Shown here: positions 16,242 to 26,821 of the stretch, in pieces
Layout: the number at the start of each line of letters is the position of its first letter
Numbering within the stretch: position 1 is the first letter of the stretch
From: Bacteroidales bacterium
GTDB taxonomy: Bacteria; Bacteroidota; Bacteroidia; Bacteroidales; Salinivirgaceae
Reading direction: 5' to 3'
DNA length: 64,000 bases
Assembly: GCA_012519055.1 (NCBI GenBank)
Contig: JAAYQU010000045.1
Location: 247,828 to 311,827 of the forward strand
The notes under the pieces: model-generated
Told to the model about the DNA's origin: nothing
The model's database searches: none
The model's input: only the letters and a program-made list of their open reading frames with translations
Program-made: the position numbers and the translations under genes

Positions 16242-18863
16242 CTATTGTAGAACGTCTTTAGTAATATCCATTCTGATTTTAGTATGGTCACTATCGTAAT
16301 CGACAATCATATCACCGGTTTTCATTATTTTAAGACTGTTCAGATTGTACCAAATAATTGATTTTCCGATGTTTATACCGTTCATAACATCTATTTGATG
16401 ATTTCCTGAACTAAACGATGATACTTTAAATTTAGCATTATTGTTTATTCTTAATGTTTTAAAGTTGGCATCAGTGTTTGAGTCGGTCCTAATAGTTATT
16501 ATACCTTGTGAGTTACGGATAAATTGTACTACACCTAGACTTTCATATACTACAGGTGAAGTCTTTTTGAAATTGGGGTTATATTGGTCAATAGTTTTTT
16601 GTACCTCTGTTCCGTGTAGGGCTATTGCGCTGTTATTTATAAGTTTAAGTGCTGCAAACAGACCAGCAACTGCTGGATGGAAATTATCAGCCAATAGTTT
16701 AGAGTTTTCGGCAAGAATCATCTCTGACGCAGAGAAATCGGCTCCTGCATCGTAAGAAACTTTTGTTGTTATTAGCTCTGCTGTCATATAGTTTGCTCCG
16801 GTTAGGATAGGAGAGCCATTTTCGGCAATTTGCAGTCCAAAGCTCTGATACTCTTCCATTTGGTTAAATACGGTAAGTGGTTGTACTTTGCCTTTAGTGT
16901 CTAATTGAGCAACAAACATAAACGGTTCGGTAAGTCCAGTCTCTTCTATTCCTATTTGAGTAACCCACTCAACCTTTCCGTATGGTGTAAATCGTGCAAC
17001 TGCTACGTCGCCAGTGTTTTTGGCTTTCAGAAACTTATAATCTAAGTTAAAACTTTCGTTAAATGAGCATGCAACATAAATATCGCCCTCGTTGCCTATT
17101 TGAATTGAGTATCCCGATTCATTTCCTCGATGTCCATATCTACGAACCCAATCTAACTCATTTTTAGGATTATAGCGTGCGACAAACATATCGCGACTAT
17201 CTTCAAAGCTTTTGAATTCGCGTTCATCAAATTTTGCTGTACCTGCAATGTAGCCGGTTATATAAATGTTTCCCTCTTTGTCGGTAACGGCATCTTTTCC
17301 ATTACCACCTCTGAAACAGCCGTTTTGCATAGCCATTTGCCAAATTTGTTGTTCTCTGTCAATCGTGTTGAACTGTGAGCGTAATTCAATCATTTCAGCT
17401 TTTTGGCTGGCGTATTGAGGCATTACCATTCCAATAGGGGCATTAACAAATGTAGGATCACATATTATAAACTTATCGCTGCCACGCATAAAATAATCTC
17501 CCGAAACATTTTCGTTGAATTTAACAGCTGTTGCCATGTGTCCGTTATAAGCCATTCCAACTACTTCTAAGTTCAGAAACTCGCGTACTAAATATGCAAA
17601 CAGTACAGCACGGTCTTCACAGTCGGAGTATGGATAGTGGAAAAGTTCCTCGGAAAAAAAGAATTTTTCGCGTTTGAACTGTTCTGCATCGGTTTTGTAT
17701 TCAAAGGCTGTTTGAACAAATTTGATTAATAATGCTGCAGCTTCCTCTTCACTTAGGTCTTTTACTAAAGGCTTGATATATTGTGCCAAACTCATTTTAG
17801 TTGCCGATGAGACCGTTGCATCGAAATATACCCGGATATCGCAAACAGGATAATCGTTATAAAAATTGATAAGGTTTTTGTTATACTCTATTTTCATGCT
17901 GTGAGTTTTACCTGCATGAGTAAATTTAAGCTCACGTAAACCATTGTTTTCCTTTAAGTTAAGTGGCGAACGTAAATCTAAATTAAATATTTGTCGTGCT
18001 TCGGGAAAGTCCTTGTCGTAGGTGTTAACTGACGTTGCTTTACCGTTCATTAAATAGAACCTGATATTATCGACCATAAAAGAAGGCTTTTCGTATATCT
18101 CATGGGCTGAGGGGATTAATAGATATAAATCAGATTCATTGTAGCCAATTTTAGCTTTATAGCCCAATTTCATCAACAAAAACCATTGTAGGAAAACGGC
18201 ATTGTTTGCATCTTTTGTAATTTTTTCAGTTGTCTGTTTTGTTAACAGATAGAGTGCGTAATCGTTTAAGTTAAGTTCTGTTTTTGCTTCAAGTAAACTG
18301 TTAACAACCACAGAATAAGGTGTTTCTGAAAGTTTTGCAAAATGATCTGAAATTGCTTGTTCGTTAATTGATTTAGAAACTGAAGAGGCAATCAAATCGT
18401 TAGGATACTTGATATTTAAAGGAGTTCCGTAAAAATCAAATTTTGCTGTGCTTGTTTTTATACCATCGGGTATTTTCTTTTGTAGTGGGGGAGTAACAAC
18501 CTGTTTAATTTCCTCAACTTCGACATTTGATACTGCCTCTACTTTTTGCGACTTAGTTTTGTCTGCTTTAGAGATATCAATAGAGGGTTTTGTTTTTGGC
18601 TTCGGACCTATTTCAGGCTGTTTTTTAGAGAATGTTTCAAATTCGATAAATTTCTTTTTCAAGTACTCTGTCCATTGTTTATCGAGTTCGGCGAGTTTAC
18701 GGTCCATCTCATCGGCGTATTTTTTAAGTGCCTCATCTTGTTTTTTGGCATAATCTTCAAATTGTTTGTCGCGCATTTTAACATAGTCTTCAAATGTTTG
18801 CGCTATGCCTAAAGTGCTTATTGCAAGCACTAACGTAATTGATGTTATCAGTTTTCGTATCAT
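16242..18863 (-). CDS. Secreted protein with transglutaminase-like and beta-propeller domains
   Basis: The chosen ATG (18863) gives the signal peptide MIRKLITSITLVLAIS, cleaved near GIAQ. A frame open to 18995 adds only repeat-derived residues (MNNYELRTINN) and overlaps the upstream gene, so it was rejected. After the signal comes a charged helical, coiled-coil-like stretch (RDKQFEDYAKKQDEALKKYA), then a transglutaminase-like domain with the triad DCEDRA, GHMATAV and ICDPT, and then propeller-type repeats (DAVTDKEGNIYITGY, MFVARYNP). Such domains act outside the cytoplasm, as protease or cross-linking enzymes or as binding modules. It lies directly downstream of the two propeller-SpoIIE sensors and may be their partner; this is an inference. 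Confidence 0.75.
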   Translation of the reverse strand: MIRKLITSITLVLAISTLGIAQTFEDYVKMRDKQFEDYAKKQDEALKKYADEMDRKLAELDKQWTEYLKKKFIEFETFSKKQPEIGPKPKTKPSIDISKADKTKSQKVEAVSNVEVEEIKQVVTPPLQKKIPDGIKTSTAKFDFYGTPLNIKYPNDLIASSVSKSINEQAISDHFAKLSETPYSVVVNSLLEAKTELNLNDYALYLLTKQTTEKITKDANNAVFLQWFLLMKLGYKAKIGYNESDLYLLIPSAHEIYEKPSFMVDNIRFYLMNGKATSVNTYDKDFPEARQIFNLDLRSPLNLKENNGLRELKFTHAGKTHSMKIEYNKNLINFYNDYPVCDIRVYFDATVSSATKMSLAQYIKPLVKDLSEEEAAALLIKFVQTAFEYKTDAEQFKREKFFFSEELFHYPYSDCEDRAVLFAYLVREFLNLEVVGMAYNGHMATAVKFNENVSGDYFMRGSDKFIICDPTFVNAPIGMVMPQYASQKAEMIELRSQFNTIDREQQIWQMAMQNGCFRGGNGKDAVTDKEGNIYITGYIAGTAKFDEREFKSFEDSRDMFVARYNPKNELDWVRRYGHRGNESGYSIQIGNEGDIYVACSFNESFNLDYKFLKAKNTGDVAVARFTPYGKVEWVTQIGIEETGLTEPFMFVAQLDTKGKVQPLTVFNQMEEYQSFGLQIAENGSPILTGANYMTAELITTKVSYDAGADFSASEMILAENSKLLADNFHPAVAGLFAALKLINNSAIALHGTEVQKTIDQYNPNFKKTSPVVYESLGVVQFIRNSQGIITIRTDSNTDANFKTLRINNNAKFKVSSFSSGNHQIDVMNGINIGKSIIWYNLNSLKIMKTGDMIVDYDSDHTKIRMDITKDVLQ

Positions 18864-18960
18864 GGTTATTAAATTTTTCTGCAATTTACACTCTATTTTT
18901 TGATTTTTATTCTCAATTTGTCTGTTTAGCATATTGTTAACAAATTTAGGTGATTGGTGA

Positions 18961-19012
18961 AAATTGTTAATTGTTCGTAATTCGTAATTGTTCATTGTTT
19001 ATTGCTAATTGC
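18961..19012. repeat. AT-rich AATTGTTCATTG tract forming a gene end
   Basis: Several units of TTGTTAATTGTTC and AATTGTTCATTG type are joined here. Read on the minus strand the tract encodes the last residues (QLAINNEQLRITNN) of the upstream propeller-SpoIIE protein, and also the rejected N-terminal extension of the downstream protein. Confidence 0.8.
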
Positions 19013-22000
19013 TTGCCGGTTATTTCGATTCCGAAAACAAGTATATCGTCAATTTGCTCATGGTTTCCCATCCATTCTTCTAATGTTTTGATTAAATGTG
19101 TTTTTTGTTCTTGCATCGAAAGGTCTCGTGTTTCTAAAAGCATCTCCTTAAATCTTTTAGACATAAATTTTCTCCCGTCTTCTCCGCCGAATTGATCAAC
19201 ATACCCATCGCTGTACATATATAAACGGTCACCAATTTGCAATTGAATGTCTTGATATGAAAACTTTTCGTCTTTCTTGATATGATACCCTATCGGCATT
19301 TTGTCAGCTTTATATTCAAGAATTTCGTCGTTTCTTATTATTACCAATGGATTATATGCCCCTGAAAAGCGAGCAGTTAGAGTAGAGTGATTAATGGCGC
19401 ACATGGAGATATCCATTCCGTCTTTTGAACCGCCCTGTTCGCCTGTTTGTTTAAGTGAGTCTATTATATTGGTACGTAGGCGATTAAGTATTTCGTTTGT
19501 CTCAGACAGTCTCTCTTTGTTTACTAATTCGTTCAAAAATGATATTCCTAACATGCTCATAAATGCACCTGGAACGCCGTGACCTGTGCAATCGGCTGCT
19601 ACTGCTATTGTCAGATCGTTGTCGTTAGTTATCCAAAAGAAATCGCCGCTAACAATATCTCGTGGCAACCACAGAACAAAGTGAGATGGTAGAATATTCT
19701 GCATATGCTCTTCTGATGGTAATAGTGCTGTCTGTATTCGGCTTGCATAGTGGATACTGTCGGTTATCTCTTTATGTTGCATGGCAATTTTGTCGCTCTG
19801 CTTTTGAATTTCTTCCTTTTGCATCATTATTTCATGAGTGCGTTCTGTAACTTTTTCTTCAAGAATGCGCTTTTCTTCAACAAGTTTTCGTTCTCTGATT
19901 TTTATATATGTAAATATTGCCGCAACAGCAATAACGATGTATGTTATATAGGCGACTGTTGTTCGCCACCAAGGAGGCGTTATTTCTATGATTATGGATT
20001 GTCCTTCAGTGTTCCATAAACCGTCGTTATTTGAGCCTTGTACGGTAAATTTGTAAACTCCTGGTGGAATACCTGTGAATATTGCTCTGCGATTGTTTGC
20101 ATCGGTATAAATCCATTCGTCATTAAGGTTTTCCATTCGATAACGGTACTTGTTTTGGGTTGGTTGTGTAAAATCAAGCGCAGAAAACCCGATTGTTAAG
20201 AAGTTTTGATTGTACTTCAGTTTAAGGAACTTCTTGTCCCACAACATGCTATCAGTTTCAATATCTTTGCCAAACAGCAGTAGTTCGTTTATAACCACGT
20301 TAGGAACAAATGGGTTGATACTGTCCGGGACAAATGTCATTATTCCATCTGTTGTTTGCAGTATGGCGATATTGCTCTGCTTGTCGCTTCTTGCAATTTT
20401 GTTACCGGGGAAACCAAGACTTATGAAGTCGCCATCACGAAAATAATTTTGTATCTCTTCTGTTCTTAAATCCATGAATGACAAACCCTTATATGTGGTT
20501 AACCATATATTGTTTTGTTTGTCGGCTACTATCCCGGTTATTAGGTTATCAACCAACCCATCTTGTGTAGTGTAAAAGTCGTAATATTTGTCGGTTAGTG
20601 TATCTGTTTTTAAATCTAAAATACTTCTATAATTGGGGATTTTTAGTAATCCGTTGTTTGAGCATATTAGCATTGTGCTGTCGATAAAGATTATTTTGCC
20701 GTTGCCAATATCTTCGGATATATCAATGGTAGTTTCAAATAGTTGTCCGTTTTTGGATATACTTACTAATTGAGGGAACACTACAAACCACAGGCAACTG
20801 TCGCTGTCTAACGCTAAGTTTCCTTCAGATGATGTTGTGCCTATATTGAATTCCGGTATTTCGTACAACGTTTTTATTTTCAAATCGTTGGTTGATAGTG
20901 AGTAGATTTCCAATTCGGTTCTAACAGCTAGGCTTGATTTTCCTATCCAAATAACATCTTTTACAAAACCTTTATTAATATCGTAGCTATTCTCGTGAAT
21001 TTTGGGGTGATTTACCTCGTTTATTATGTTCAGGTTGTTGTCGAAAAAAATCATTTTTTCGATTGTGGCAGCCCATAATCCTTCGTCAGTTGGTAGCAGA
21101 CTTATAACACTATTTTCATTGCCAAATTGCAAATTGGCTACTTGGTTTATTTTTAACAAATTACCGGCTTTGTCCATTTTGCCAATTTTGTTTCCAGTTG
21201 CAAAAAAACATGTTTCATTATCGACAATTATCAGGTCATTAAAATCGTAAATATATTCGCCTGTTTGTTGTTCATATTTGAATATTGACTTCGGTAACTC
21301 CAATTGTTCGACCTTGTTATTCTTTATTACTGTCCATTCACCTTGTTGTGTCAGTAAAAATATATTGCCATGATTGTCGGTCGCCATTGGTTGTGTTGTA
21401 AATCTCTCATTGTCAATGTTTATAACATTGAATTTTGATTTGCGGTACCTATTCAAACCTTTGTCTGTCCCTATCCAAATATTGTGTGAATGGTCTTCGA
21501 AAATATTCCAGATTTTATCGCTGTAAAGTCGGTTTTCGATGGTTGAATTCATGTGTACTACTCCATGTTGTAAGTTGCTGTTACAAAGGTCAATAAAGAA
21601 GAGTCCATTGGTTGTTCCTACCCACAAATTGTTTTCGAAATCGGACATAATGCATATTGCCATATCGACCGACTGCAGGTTGACTTGTTGTACTTCGTCT
21701 CTGTTTTTTAAAAACACTCTATTTTGTACGACGTAAACATACTTATTGTCAGGTGTTTCTAATACCGGAATCGTTATGTAGTTACGAATGTCGGTAGGAA
21801 CATTTACAGTTTCAATTATTTGGAATCGTTTAGTTTCTGGGTTGTATTCCTGAATAGCTTTGTCAGTTGATATTAATGGATATCCTGACTGGTTAACAGC
21901 GAGCTGATAAATAATTGTTCCGAAAATTCCGTTTTGCTGTGTATATGGCTCATTTAAAAGCTTTTCTGCTTCTGTGTAATTAGGCATTGGCGTTAAAGTT

Positions 22001-22896
22001 ATGCCATATTCGGGCATGTTTTGTGCTAAAGCTGTAATATCGAAAGTGTTAGCATCGTCATTTTTATAGGTTAGCTGGTAAGTTCCTCGACTTAAAAAAA
22101 TCATATCAAGTTGGCTATAGTAAAGTGACTCACGGCTAGTGTTGCATTTGCTGTATTGTGGTGTCCAAATAATTTTCGACCCTTTTTTTACTGTTCCGTA
22201 GTCGAATAGATTAAATCTATTTCCTTCGCCTGCTGTTGATACAATATAATGTCCGTCTGCTTCGATAGTGAATGTTATTGAGGTGTCAAGATCTGTTTTA
22301 TTGATATTTGGAGTTAACTTTAATGCTTTTTCCGAATTCTGCCGTAATAGCTCAATTATCCTGGGGTTAATTTGATTTGTTTGGCAAATAAATGTGTCAA
22401 CCGCCATTCTCTGAGGATTAAACTTGTAAAGCTGTTGCTCGTGTGGACCAATCCAGTAGTTGTTTTCAATATCTTGCACTACTTGTGTGTTATGACTGAA
22501 TCTGTTTTGTAAAATAGTATCGAAACGGTTGCTTATTTTTTGATTTTCGAATAGATATAATTTATCGAAATGTCTTAGCCATAGCATTTTATTGCGATCG
22601 TAGTAGCTAAATGTGATATCGTTAAAAGGGAGGGAATATTGTGTGCGTTTGCTTTTTCTAAAGTAAGTAAAAGAGTATCCGTCGTAGCGGCTAAGACCAT
22701 TACGTGAGGCAAACCATATAAAACCTGTGCTGTCTTGCTCAATTCCAGTGATAAAGCCAAGCGAACGTCCGCTTTCATTGGTTATTTGGTCAAACTGTAT
22801 GTTTTGGGTAATATTTTGTGCGTATAAGTTGTTGACAATTAAAAAAACATTGAAAACAATTACTATAAATGAAAAATTTGTATAGATATTCCGCAT
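18967..22896 (-). CDS. Two-component-propeller sensor with SpoIIE phosphatase output (copy A)
   Basis: This 1309-residue protein has a signal peptide, a long periplasmic region with two-component-propeller repeats (LGFITGIEQDSTGFIWFASR, IWNIFEDHSHNIWIGTDKGL), a Y_Y_Y domain (KYRYRMENLNDEWIYT to NDGLWNTEG), one transmembrane helix (TTVAYITYIVIAVAAIFTYI), a coiled coil, and a cytoplasmic PP2C-type SpoIIE domain (GDFFWIT, AADCTGHGVPGAFMSMLG, MYSDGYVDQFGG). It probably senses an external ligand and dephosphorylates an anti-sigma antagonist. The sensor part resembles the hybrid regulators used in polysaccharide uptake, but the output differs. Residues about 191-324 have no counterpart in copy B. 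The last 15 residues come from an intergenic repeat. Confidence 0.88.
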   Translation of the reverse strand: MRNIYTNFSFIVIVFNVFLIVNNLYAQNITQNIQFDQITNESGRSLGFITGIEQDSTGFIWFASRNGLSRYDGYSFTYFRKSKRTQYSLPFNDITFSYYDRNKMLWLRHFDKLYLFENQKISNRFDTILQNRFSHNTQVVQDIENNYWIGPHEQQLYKFNPQRMAVDTFICQTNQINPRIIELLRQNSEKALKLTPNINKTDLDTSITFTIEADGHYIVSTAGEGNRFNLFDYGTVKKGSKIIWTPQYSKCNTSRESLYYSQLDMIFLSRGTYQLTYKNDDANTFDITALAQNMPEYGITLTPMPNYTEAEKLLNEPYTQQNGIFGTIIYQLAVNQSGYPLISTDKAIQEYNPETKRFQIIETVNVPTDIRNYITIPVLETPDNKYVYVVQNRVFLKNRDEVQQVNLQSVDMAICIMSDFENNLWVGTTNGLFFIDLCNSNLQHGVVHMNSTIENRLYSDKIWNIFEDHSHNIWIGTDKGLNRYRKSKFNVINIDNERFTTQPMATDNHGNIFLLTQQGEWTVIKNNKVEQLELPKSIFKYEQQTGEYIYDFNDLIIVDNETCFFATGNKIGKMDKAGNLLKINQVANLQFGNENSVISLLPTDEGLWAATIEKMIFFDNNLNIINEVNHPKIHENSYDINKGFVKDVIWIGKSSLAVRTELEIYSLSTNDLKIKTLYEIPEFNIGTTSSEGNLALDSDSCLWFVVFPQLVSISKNGQLFETTIDISEDIGNGKIIFIDSTMLICSNNGLLKIPNYRSILDLKTDTLTDKYYDFYTTQDGLVDNLITGIVADKQNNIWLTTYKGLSFMDLRTEEIQNYFRDGDFISLGFPGNKIARSDKQSNIAILQTTDGIMTFVPDSINPFVPNVVINELLLFGKDIETDSMLWDKKFLKLKYNQNFLTIGFSALDFTQPTQNKYRYRMENLNDEWIYTDANNRRAIFTGIPPGVYKFTVQGSNNDGLWNTEGQSIIIEITPPWWRTTVAYITYIVIAVAAIFTYIKIRERKLVEEKRILEEKVTERTHEIMMQKEEIQKQSDKIAMQHKEITDSIHYASRIQTALLPSEEHMQNILPSHFVLWLPRDIVSGDFFWITNDNDLTIAVAADCTGHGVPGAFMSMLGISFLNELVNKERLSETNEILNRLRTNIIDSLKQTGEQGGSKDGMDISMCAINHSTLTARFSGAYNPLVIIRNDEILEYKADKMPIGYHIKKDEKFSYQDIQLQIGDRLYMYSDGYVDQFGGEDGRKFMSKRFKEMLLETRDLSMQEQKTHLIKTLEEWMGNHEQIDDILVFGIEITGKQLAINNEQLRITNN

Positions 22897-23090
22897 TAAC
22901 AGTCAGATTTTATCGATTTTAATATGGTAAATTTATGTTGTTTTTTCGACTGTGCAAAATTTTGTAATACTTATTATATTGGGATTAATGTTTCTTAAAA
23001 AGTTTTTTGTGAGTACCCTCCAAATATTTGAAATTATTTAAGTACTACAACAACTATAATACTAATTGTTTTTATATCGTGTGCAGTACA

Positions 23091-26000
23091 TTAATTACAA
23101 TGTTCTATTACTTCGTTTAGTATACTGTTGTCAATTTTTTCTGATGCAAATTTGCCGGTTATTTCAATTCCGAAAACAAGAATGTCGTCAACCTGTTCGC
23201 GGCTTCCCATCCAAGTTTTTAAGGTTTTTGTTAAATGTTTCTTTTGTTCGAGCATTGTAAGGTTTTGTATTTCTGAAAGCATATCTTTTAATCTTCTTGA
23301 TGTAAATCTTCGATCGTTTTTTCCTCCGAATTGGTCGATGTATCCATCGCTGTACATGTACAGACGGTCACCGAGTTTTAGTTGGATTTCTTGATATGTA
23401 AATGTTTCGTTTTTCCTTATATGATATCCTATCGGCATACTGTCAGCTTTGTATTCAAGTATTTCGCCGTCTCTTATAATTATCAGCGGTTGATATGCTC
23501 CAGAGTAGTGGGCGGTTAGCGTGGTGTGATTTATGGCGCATATTGAGATATTCATTCCGTCTTTTGTGCCATAATCTTCGCCTGTTTGTTTAAGCGAGCG
23601 TATTATGTTGGTACGCAAACGATTAAGTATTTCATCAGTTTCAAACAATCCTTCTTTATTAATTAATTCATTTAAAAAGGCTATTCCAAGCATGCTCATA
23701 AATGCCCCAGGAACACCATGACCTGTACAATCGGCTGCAACAGCTATTGTTAGATTGTTCTCATTGGTAATCCAGAAGAAATCGCCGCTTACAATATCAC
23801 GTGGCAACCATAGTACAAAATGAGAAGGGAAAACATCTTGTATATGTTCTTCCGATGGCAAAAGTGCTGTCTGTATTCGTCGGGCGTAGTGAATACTGTC
23901 TGTAATGCGTTTGTGTTGCTTGGCTATTCTGTCACTCTGTTTTTGAATTTTTTCATTTTGCATCATTATTTCATAAGTGCGCTCGTTCACTTTTTCTTCC
24001 AGAATGCGTTTCTCAGCAATAAATTTTTGTTCTCTGATTTTCATAAATGCAAATACTCCAACAATGGCAATAACAATATATGATATGTAGGCTACGGTTG
24101 TTCGCCACCAAGGAGGTGTTATTTGTATGATTATGGTTTGTCCCTTTGTGTTCCATAAGCCGTCATTATTAGAGCCTTGTACAGTAAATCTGTAAACCCC
24201 TGATGGAAGTCCTACAAATATTGCTTTACGATTGTTGGCATCTGTGTAAATCCACTCGTCATTAAGGTTTTCCATTCGGTAACGGTACTTGTTTCTTACT
24301 GGTTGTGTATAATCAAGCGCAGAAAAACCAATTGTTAAAGAGTTTTGATTATACTTTAGTTTTATATACTTTTTGTTCCACAGCATACTATCCGTTTCAA
24401 ACTCTTTCCCGAACAGTAATAGTTCGTTTATAACCACATTAGGAGTAAATGGGTTAATGCTGTCGGGAATAAATGTCATTATTCCGTTGGTTGTCTGCAG
24501 TATGGCGGTTTTGCTATGCCTGTCACTTCTTGTTACTTTGTTGCCAGGGAAGCCAAGACTTTGGTCGCCATCTCGAAAGTAATTTTGTATTTCGCCTGTG
24601 CTTAAATCTATATGTGATAGACCTTTAAATGTTGTTACCCATATTCTGTTTTGTTTCCCAGCTATTATTCCGGTTACTAAGTTATCAGCTAATCCTTCCT
24701 GAATGGTGTAAAAGTCGTAGTATTCGCTTGTTATTATCTCTGGTTTTGAATTTAAAATTTTGCAGTAATCGGAAATTTTTAAAAGTCCGTTGTTTGAGTA
24801 TATCAGCATTGTGCTGTCAACAAAGATTATTTTAGCGTTAACAATATCTTCAGGTATTTCAATAGTGGTTTCAAGTAGCTCTCCTTTTTTAGTTATGCAT
24901 ATCAACTGCGGAAACACTACAAACCACAGACAACCGTTGGTGTCAAGTGCCAAGTTACCTTCAGATAATGTTGAGCCTCTACTGAATTGTGGTATTTCGT
25001 ATAATATGTTTGTTTTTAGATCGTTAGTTGACAATGAGTAGATTTCCGTTGCGGTTCTAATGGTTAACGTGGTATTACCTGTCCAAATAACATCTTTTAC
25101 AAAATCTTTTGCCATTTCGTAGCTATCATCACGAGTTTCGGGATGGTTTACCTGATTTATAATATTGAGATTATGGTCGAACAATATCATTTTTTCTGTT
25201 GTGGCTGCCCAAATCCCTTTGTTTGTTGGAATTATTCTTATTACAATGTTTTCGTCACCCGTTTTTGCGCAATATAGTTCTCTTATTCTGAACAGATTAC
25301 CAGATTTATCCATTTTGCCAATTTTGTTATCGACTGCAAAATAGCATATTTGGTTATCTAGCATAATTAGGTCATTAAAGTCGTATGAATATTTGTCAGT
25401 TTGTTGTTCATACTTGAATATTGATTTTGGTAATTCTGAATGTTCAACTTTGTATTTATTTACCACTGTCCATTTGCCTTGATGTGTCAGTAAAAATATA
25501 TTGCCATGATTGTCGGTCGCCATTGGTTGTGTTGTAAATCGCTCATTGTCAATGTTTATAATATTGAATTTTGATTTGCGGTACCGATTCAACCCTTTGT
25601 CTGTCCCTATCCAAATATTGTGTGAATGGTCTTCGAAAATATTCCAGATTTTATCGCTATATAGTTGGTTTTCGGGTGTTGAGTTAATATGTATCACACC
25701 TTGTTGTATGTTGCTGTTAGATAAGTCAATAATAAAAAGACCATTGGTTGTTCCTATCCACAAATTTTTTTCATAATCTGACATAACACACATAACCTTA
25801 TCAACTGATTGTAGATTAATTTGATATGTATTTTTACTGTTTTTTAAAAATAACTTGTCTTGTATAGCATAGACGTACGTATTATCAGGTGTTTCTAAAA
25901 CAGGTATTATTATGTAGTTACGCATGCTGTCAGGAACTTCAATTTTTTCAATTATTTGAAACCCTTTTGTTTTGGGGTTATATTCCTGAATAGCTTTGTT

Positions 26001-26636
26001 GGTAGATATTAGCGGAAATCCAGACTGGCTAATAGATATCTGATAAATTATTGTTCCGTATATCTCTTTTTTTGAGTTCTGTTTTAGTTGTGCCGATGTA
26101 TTTGGTTTAATTTGGTTTGTTTGACACATAAAAGTATCAACCTCCATATTAATTGGATTAAACTTGTACAGCAACTGTTCGTGTGGACCTATCCAGTAGT
26201 TGTTTTCAATATCTTGTACTACCTGTGTATTATGTCTAAATCTGTTTTGTAAAATAGTGTCAAGACGATTGCTTATTTTTTGATTTTCAAATAGATATAG
26301 CTCATCAACATGTTTCAACCACAACATTTTGTTACGGTCGTAGTAGATAGATGTAACGTTATTGAAAGGGAGTGAATGTTTCGAATGCTTACCTTGCTTG
26401 AAGTATGTATAAGAGTAGCCATCGTATCGGATTAGTCCGTTGCGTGTAGCAAACCACAGAAAACCTGTGCTGTCCTGCTCAATTCCTGTGATAAAACCAA
26501 GCGACCTTCCATTTTCATTGGTAATTTGGTCGAACTTAATATTTTCAATAATTCCCTGAGCATGTAAATTATTGGTTGTAAAGGATATGTTGAGCAGAGC
26601 AGTCGTCAATAAAAATTTTATGAGAGTATTTCGCAT
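23091..26636 (-). CDS. Two-component-propeller sensor with SpoIIE phosphatase output (copy B)
   Basis: This 1181-residue protein matches copy A along its length: signal peptide, propeller repeats (LGFITGIEQDSTGFLWFATR), Y_Y_Y domain, single transmembrane helix, coiled coil and SpoIIE phosphatase (GDFFWIT, AADCTGHGVPGAFMSMLG). It is upstream of copy A on the same strand, 194 bases apart, and clearly arose by tandem duplication. Many blocks are identical at protein level (YSDKIWNIFEDHSHNIWIGT), while others have drifted, so the copies may sense different ligands. Its C-terminus (KIDNSILNEVIEHCN) differs from that of copy A. The cognate anti-sigma or STAS partner is not seen in the window. Confidence 0.88.
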   Translation of the reverse strand: MRNTLIKFLLTTALLNISFTTNNLHAQGIIENIKFDQITNENGRSLGFITGIEQDSTGFLWFATRNGLIRYDGYSYTYFKQGKHSKHSLPFNNVTSIYYDRNKMLWLKHVDELYLFENQKISNRLDTILQNRFRHNTQVVQDIENNYWIGPHEQLLYKFNPINMEVDTFMCQTNQIKPNTSAQLKQNSKKEIYGTIIYQISISQSGFPLISTNKAIQEYNPKTKGFQIIEKIEVPDSMRNYIIIPVLETPDNTYVYAIQDKLFLKNSKNTYQINLQSVDKVMCVMSDYEKNLWIGTTNGLFIIDLSNSNIQQGVIHINSTPENQLYSDKIWNIFEDHSHNIWIGTDKGLNRYRKSKFNIINIDNERFTTQPMATDNHGNIFLLTHQGKWTVVNKYKVEHSELPKSIFKYEQQTDKYSYDFNDLIMLDNQICYFAVDNKIGKMDKSGNLFRIRELYCAKTGDENIVIRIIPTNKGIWAATTEKMILFDHNLNIINQVNHPETRDDSYEMAKDFVKDVIWTGNTTLTIRTATEIYSLSTNDLKTNILYEIPQFSRGSTLSEGNLALDTNGCLWFVVFPQLICITKKGELLETTIEIPEDIVNAKIIFVDSTMLIYSNNGLLKISDYCKILNSKPEIITSEYYDFYTIQEGLADNLVTGIIAGKQNRIWVTTFKGLSHIDLSTGEIQNYFRDGDQSLGFPGNKVTRSDRHSKTAILQTTNGIMTFIPDSINPFTPNVVINELLLFGKEFETDSMLWNKKYIKLKYNQNSLTIGFSALDYTQPVRNKYRYRMENLNDEWIYTDANNRKAIFVGLPSGVYRFTVQGSNNDGLWNTKGQTIIIQITPPWWRTTVAYISYIVIAIVGVFAFMKIREQKFIAEKRILEEKVNERTYEIMMQNEKIQKQSDRIAKQHKRITDSIHYARRIQTALLPSEEHIQDVFPSHFVLWLPRDIVSGDFFWITNENNLTIAVAADCTGHGVPGAFMSMLGIAFLNELINKEGLFETDEILNRLRTNIIRSLKQTGEDYGTKDGMNISICAINHTTLTAHYSGAYQPLIIIRDGEILEYKADSMPIGYHIRKNETFTYQEIQLKLGDRLYMYSDGYIDQFGGKNDRRFTSRRLKDMLSEIQNLTMLEQKKHLTKTLKTWMGSREQVDDILVFGIEITGKFASEKIDNSILNEVIEHCN

Positions 26637-26821
26637 TTAACGATTAAATTTTATTGATTTAGATGTGACAAAATTATGTCCTTTTTTTAGTCCTGACAAG
26701 GTGTTACAAAAACTTAATGTATGCTTGTTTTACAAGTTTTGTGTTCCCTGTATATACAATTGTATAATAAATTTTAGTTAACAACTTAACACAGATTATT
26801 GTACACCCATTGTTTTGTCTA

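Noticed and set aside
18864..18995. N-terminal extension (MNNYELRTINN...) of the transglutaminase/propeller protein
   Set aside because: It overlaps the upstream gene, is made of repeat sequence, and would place the signal peptide in the middle of the protein.
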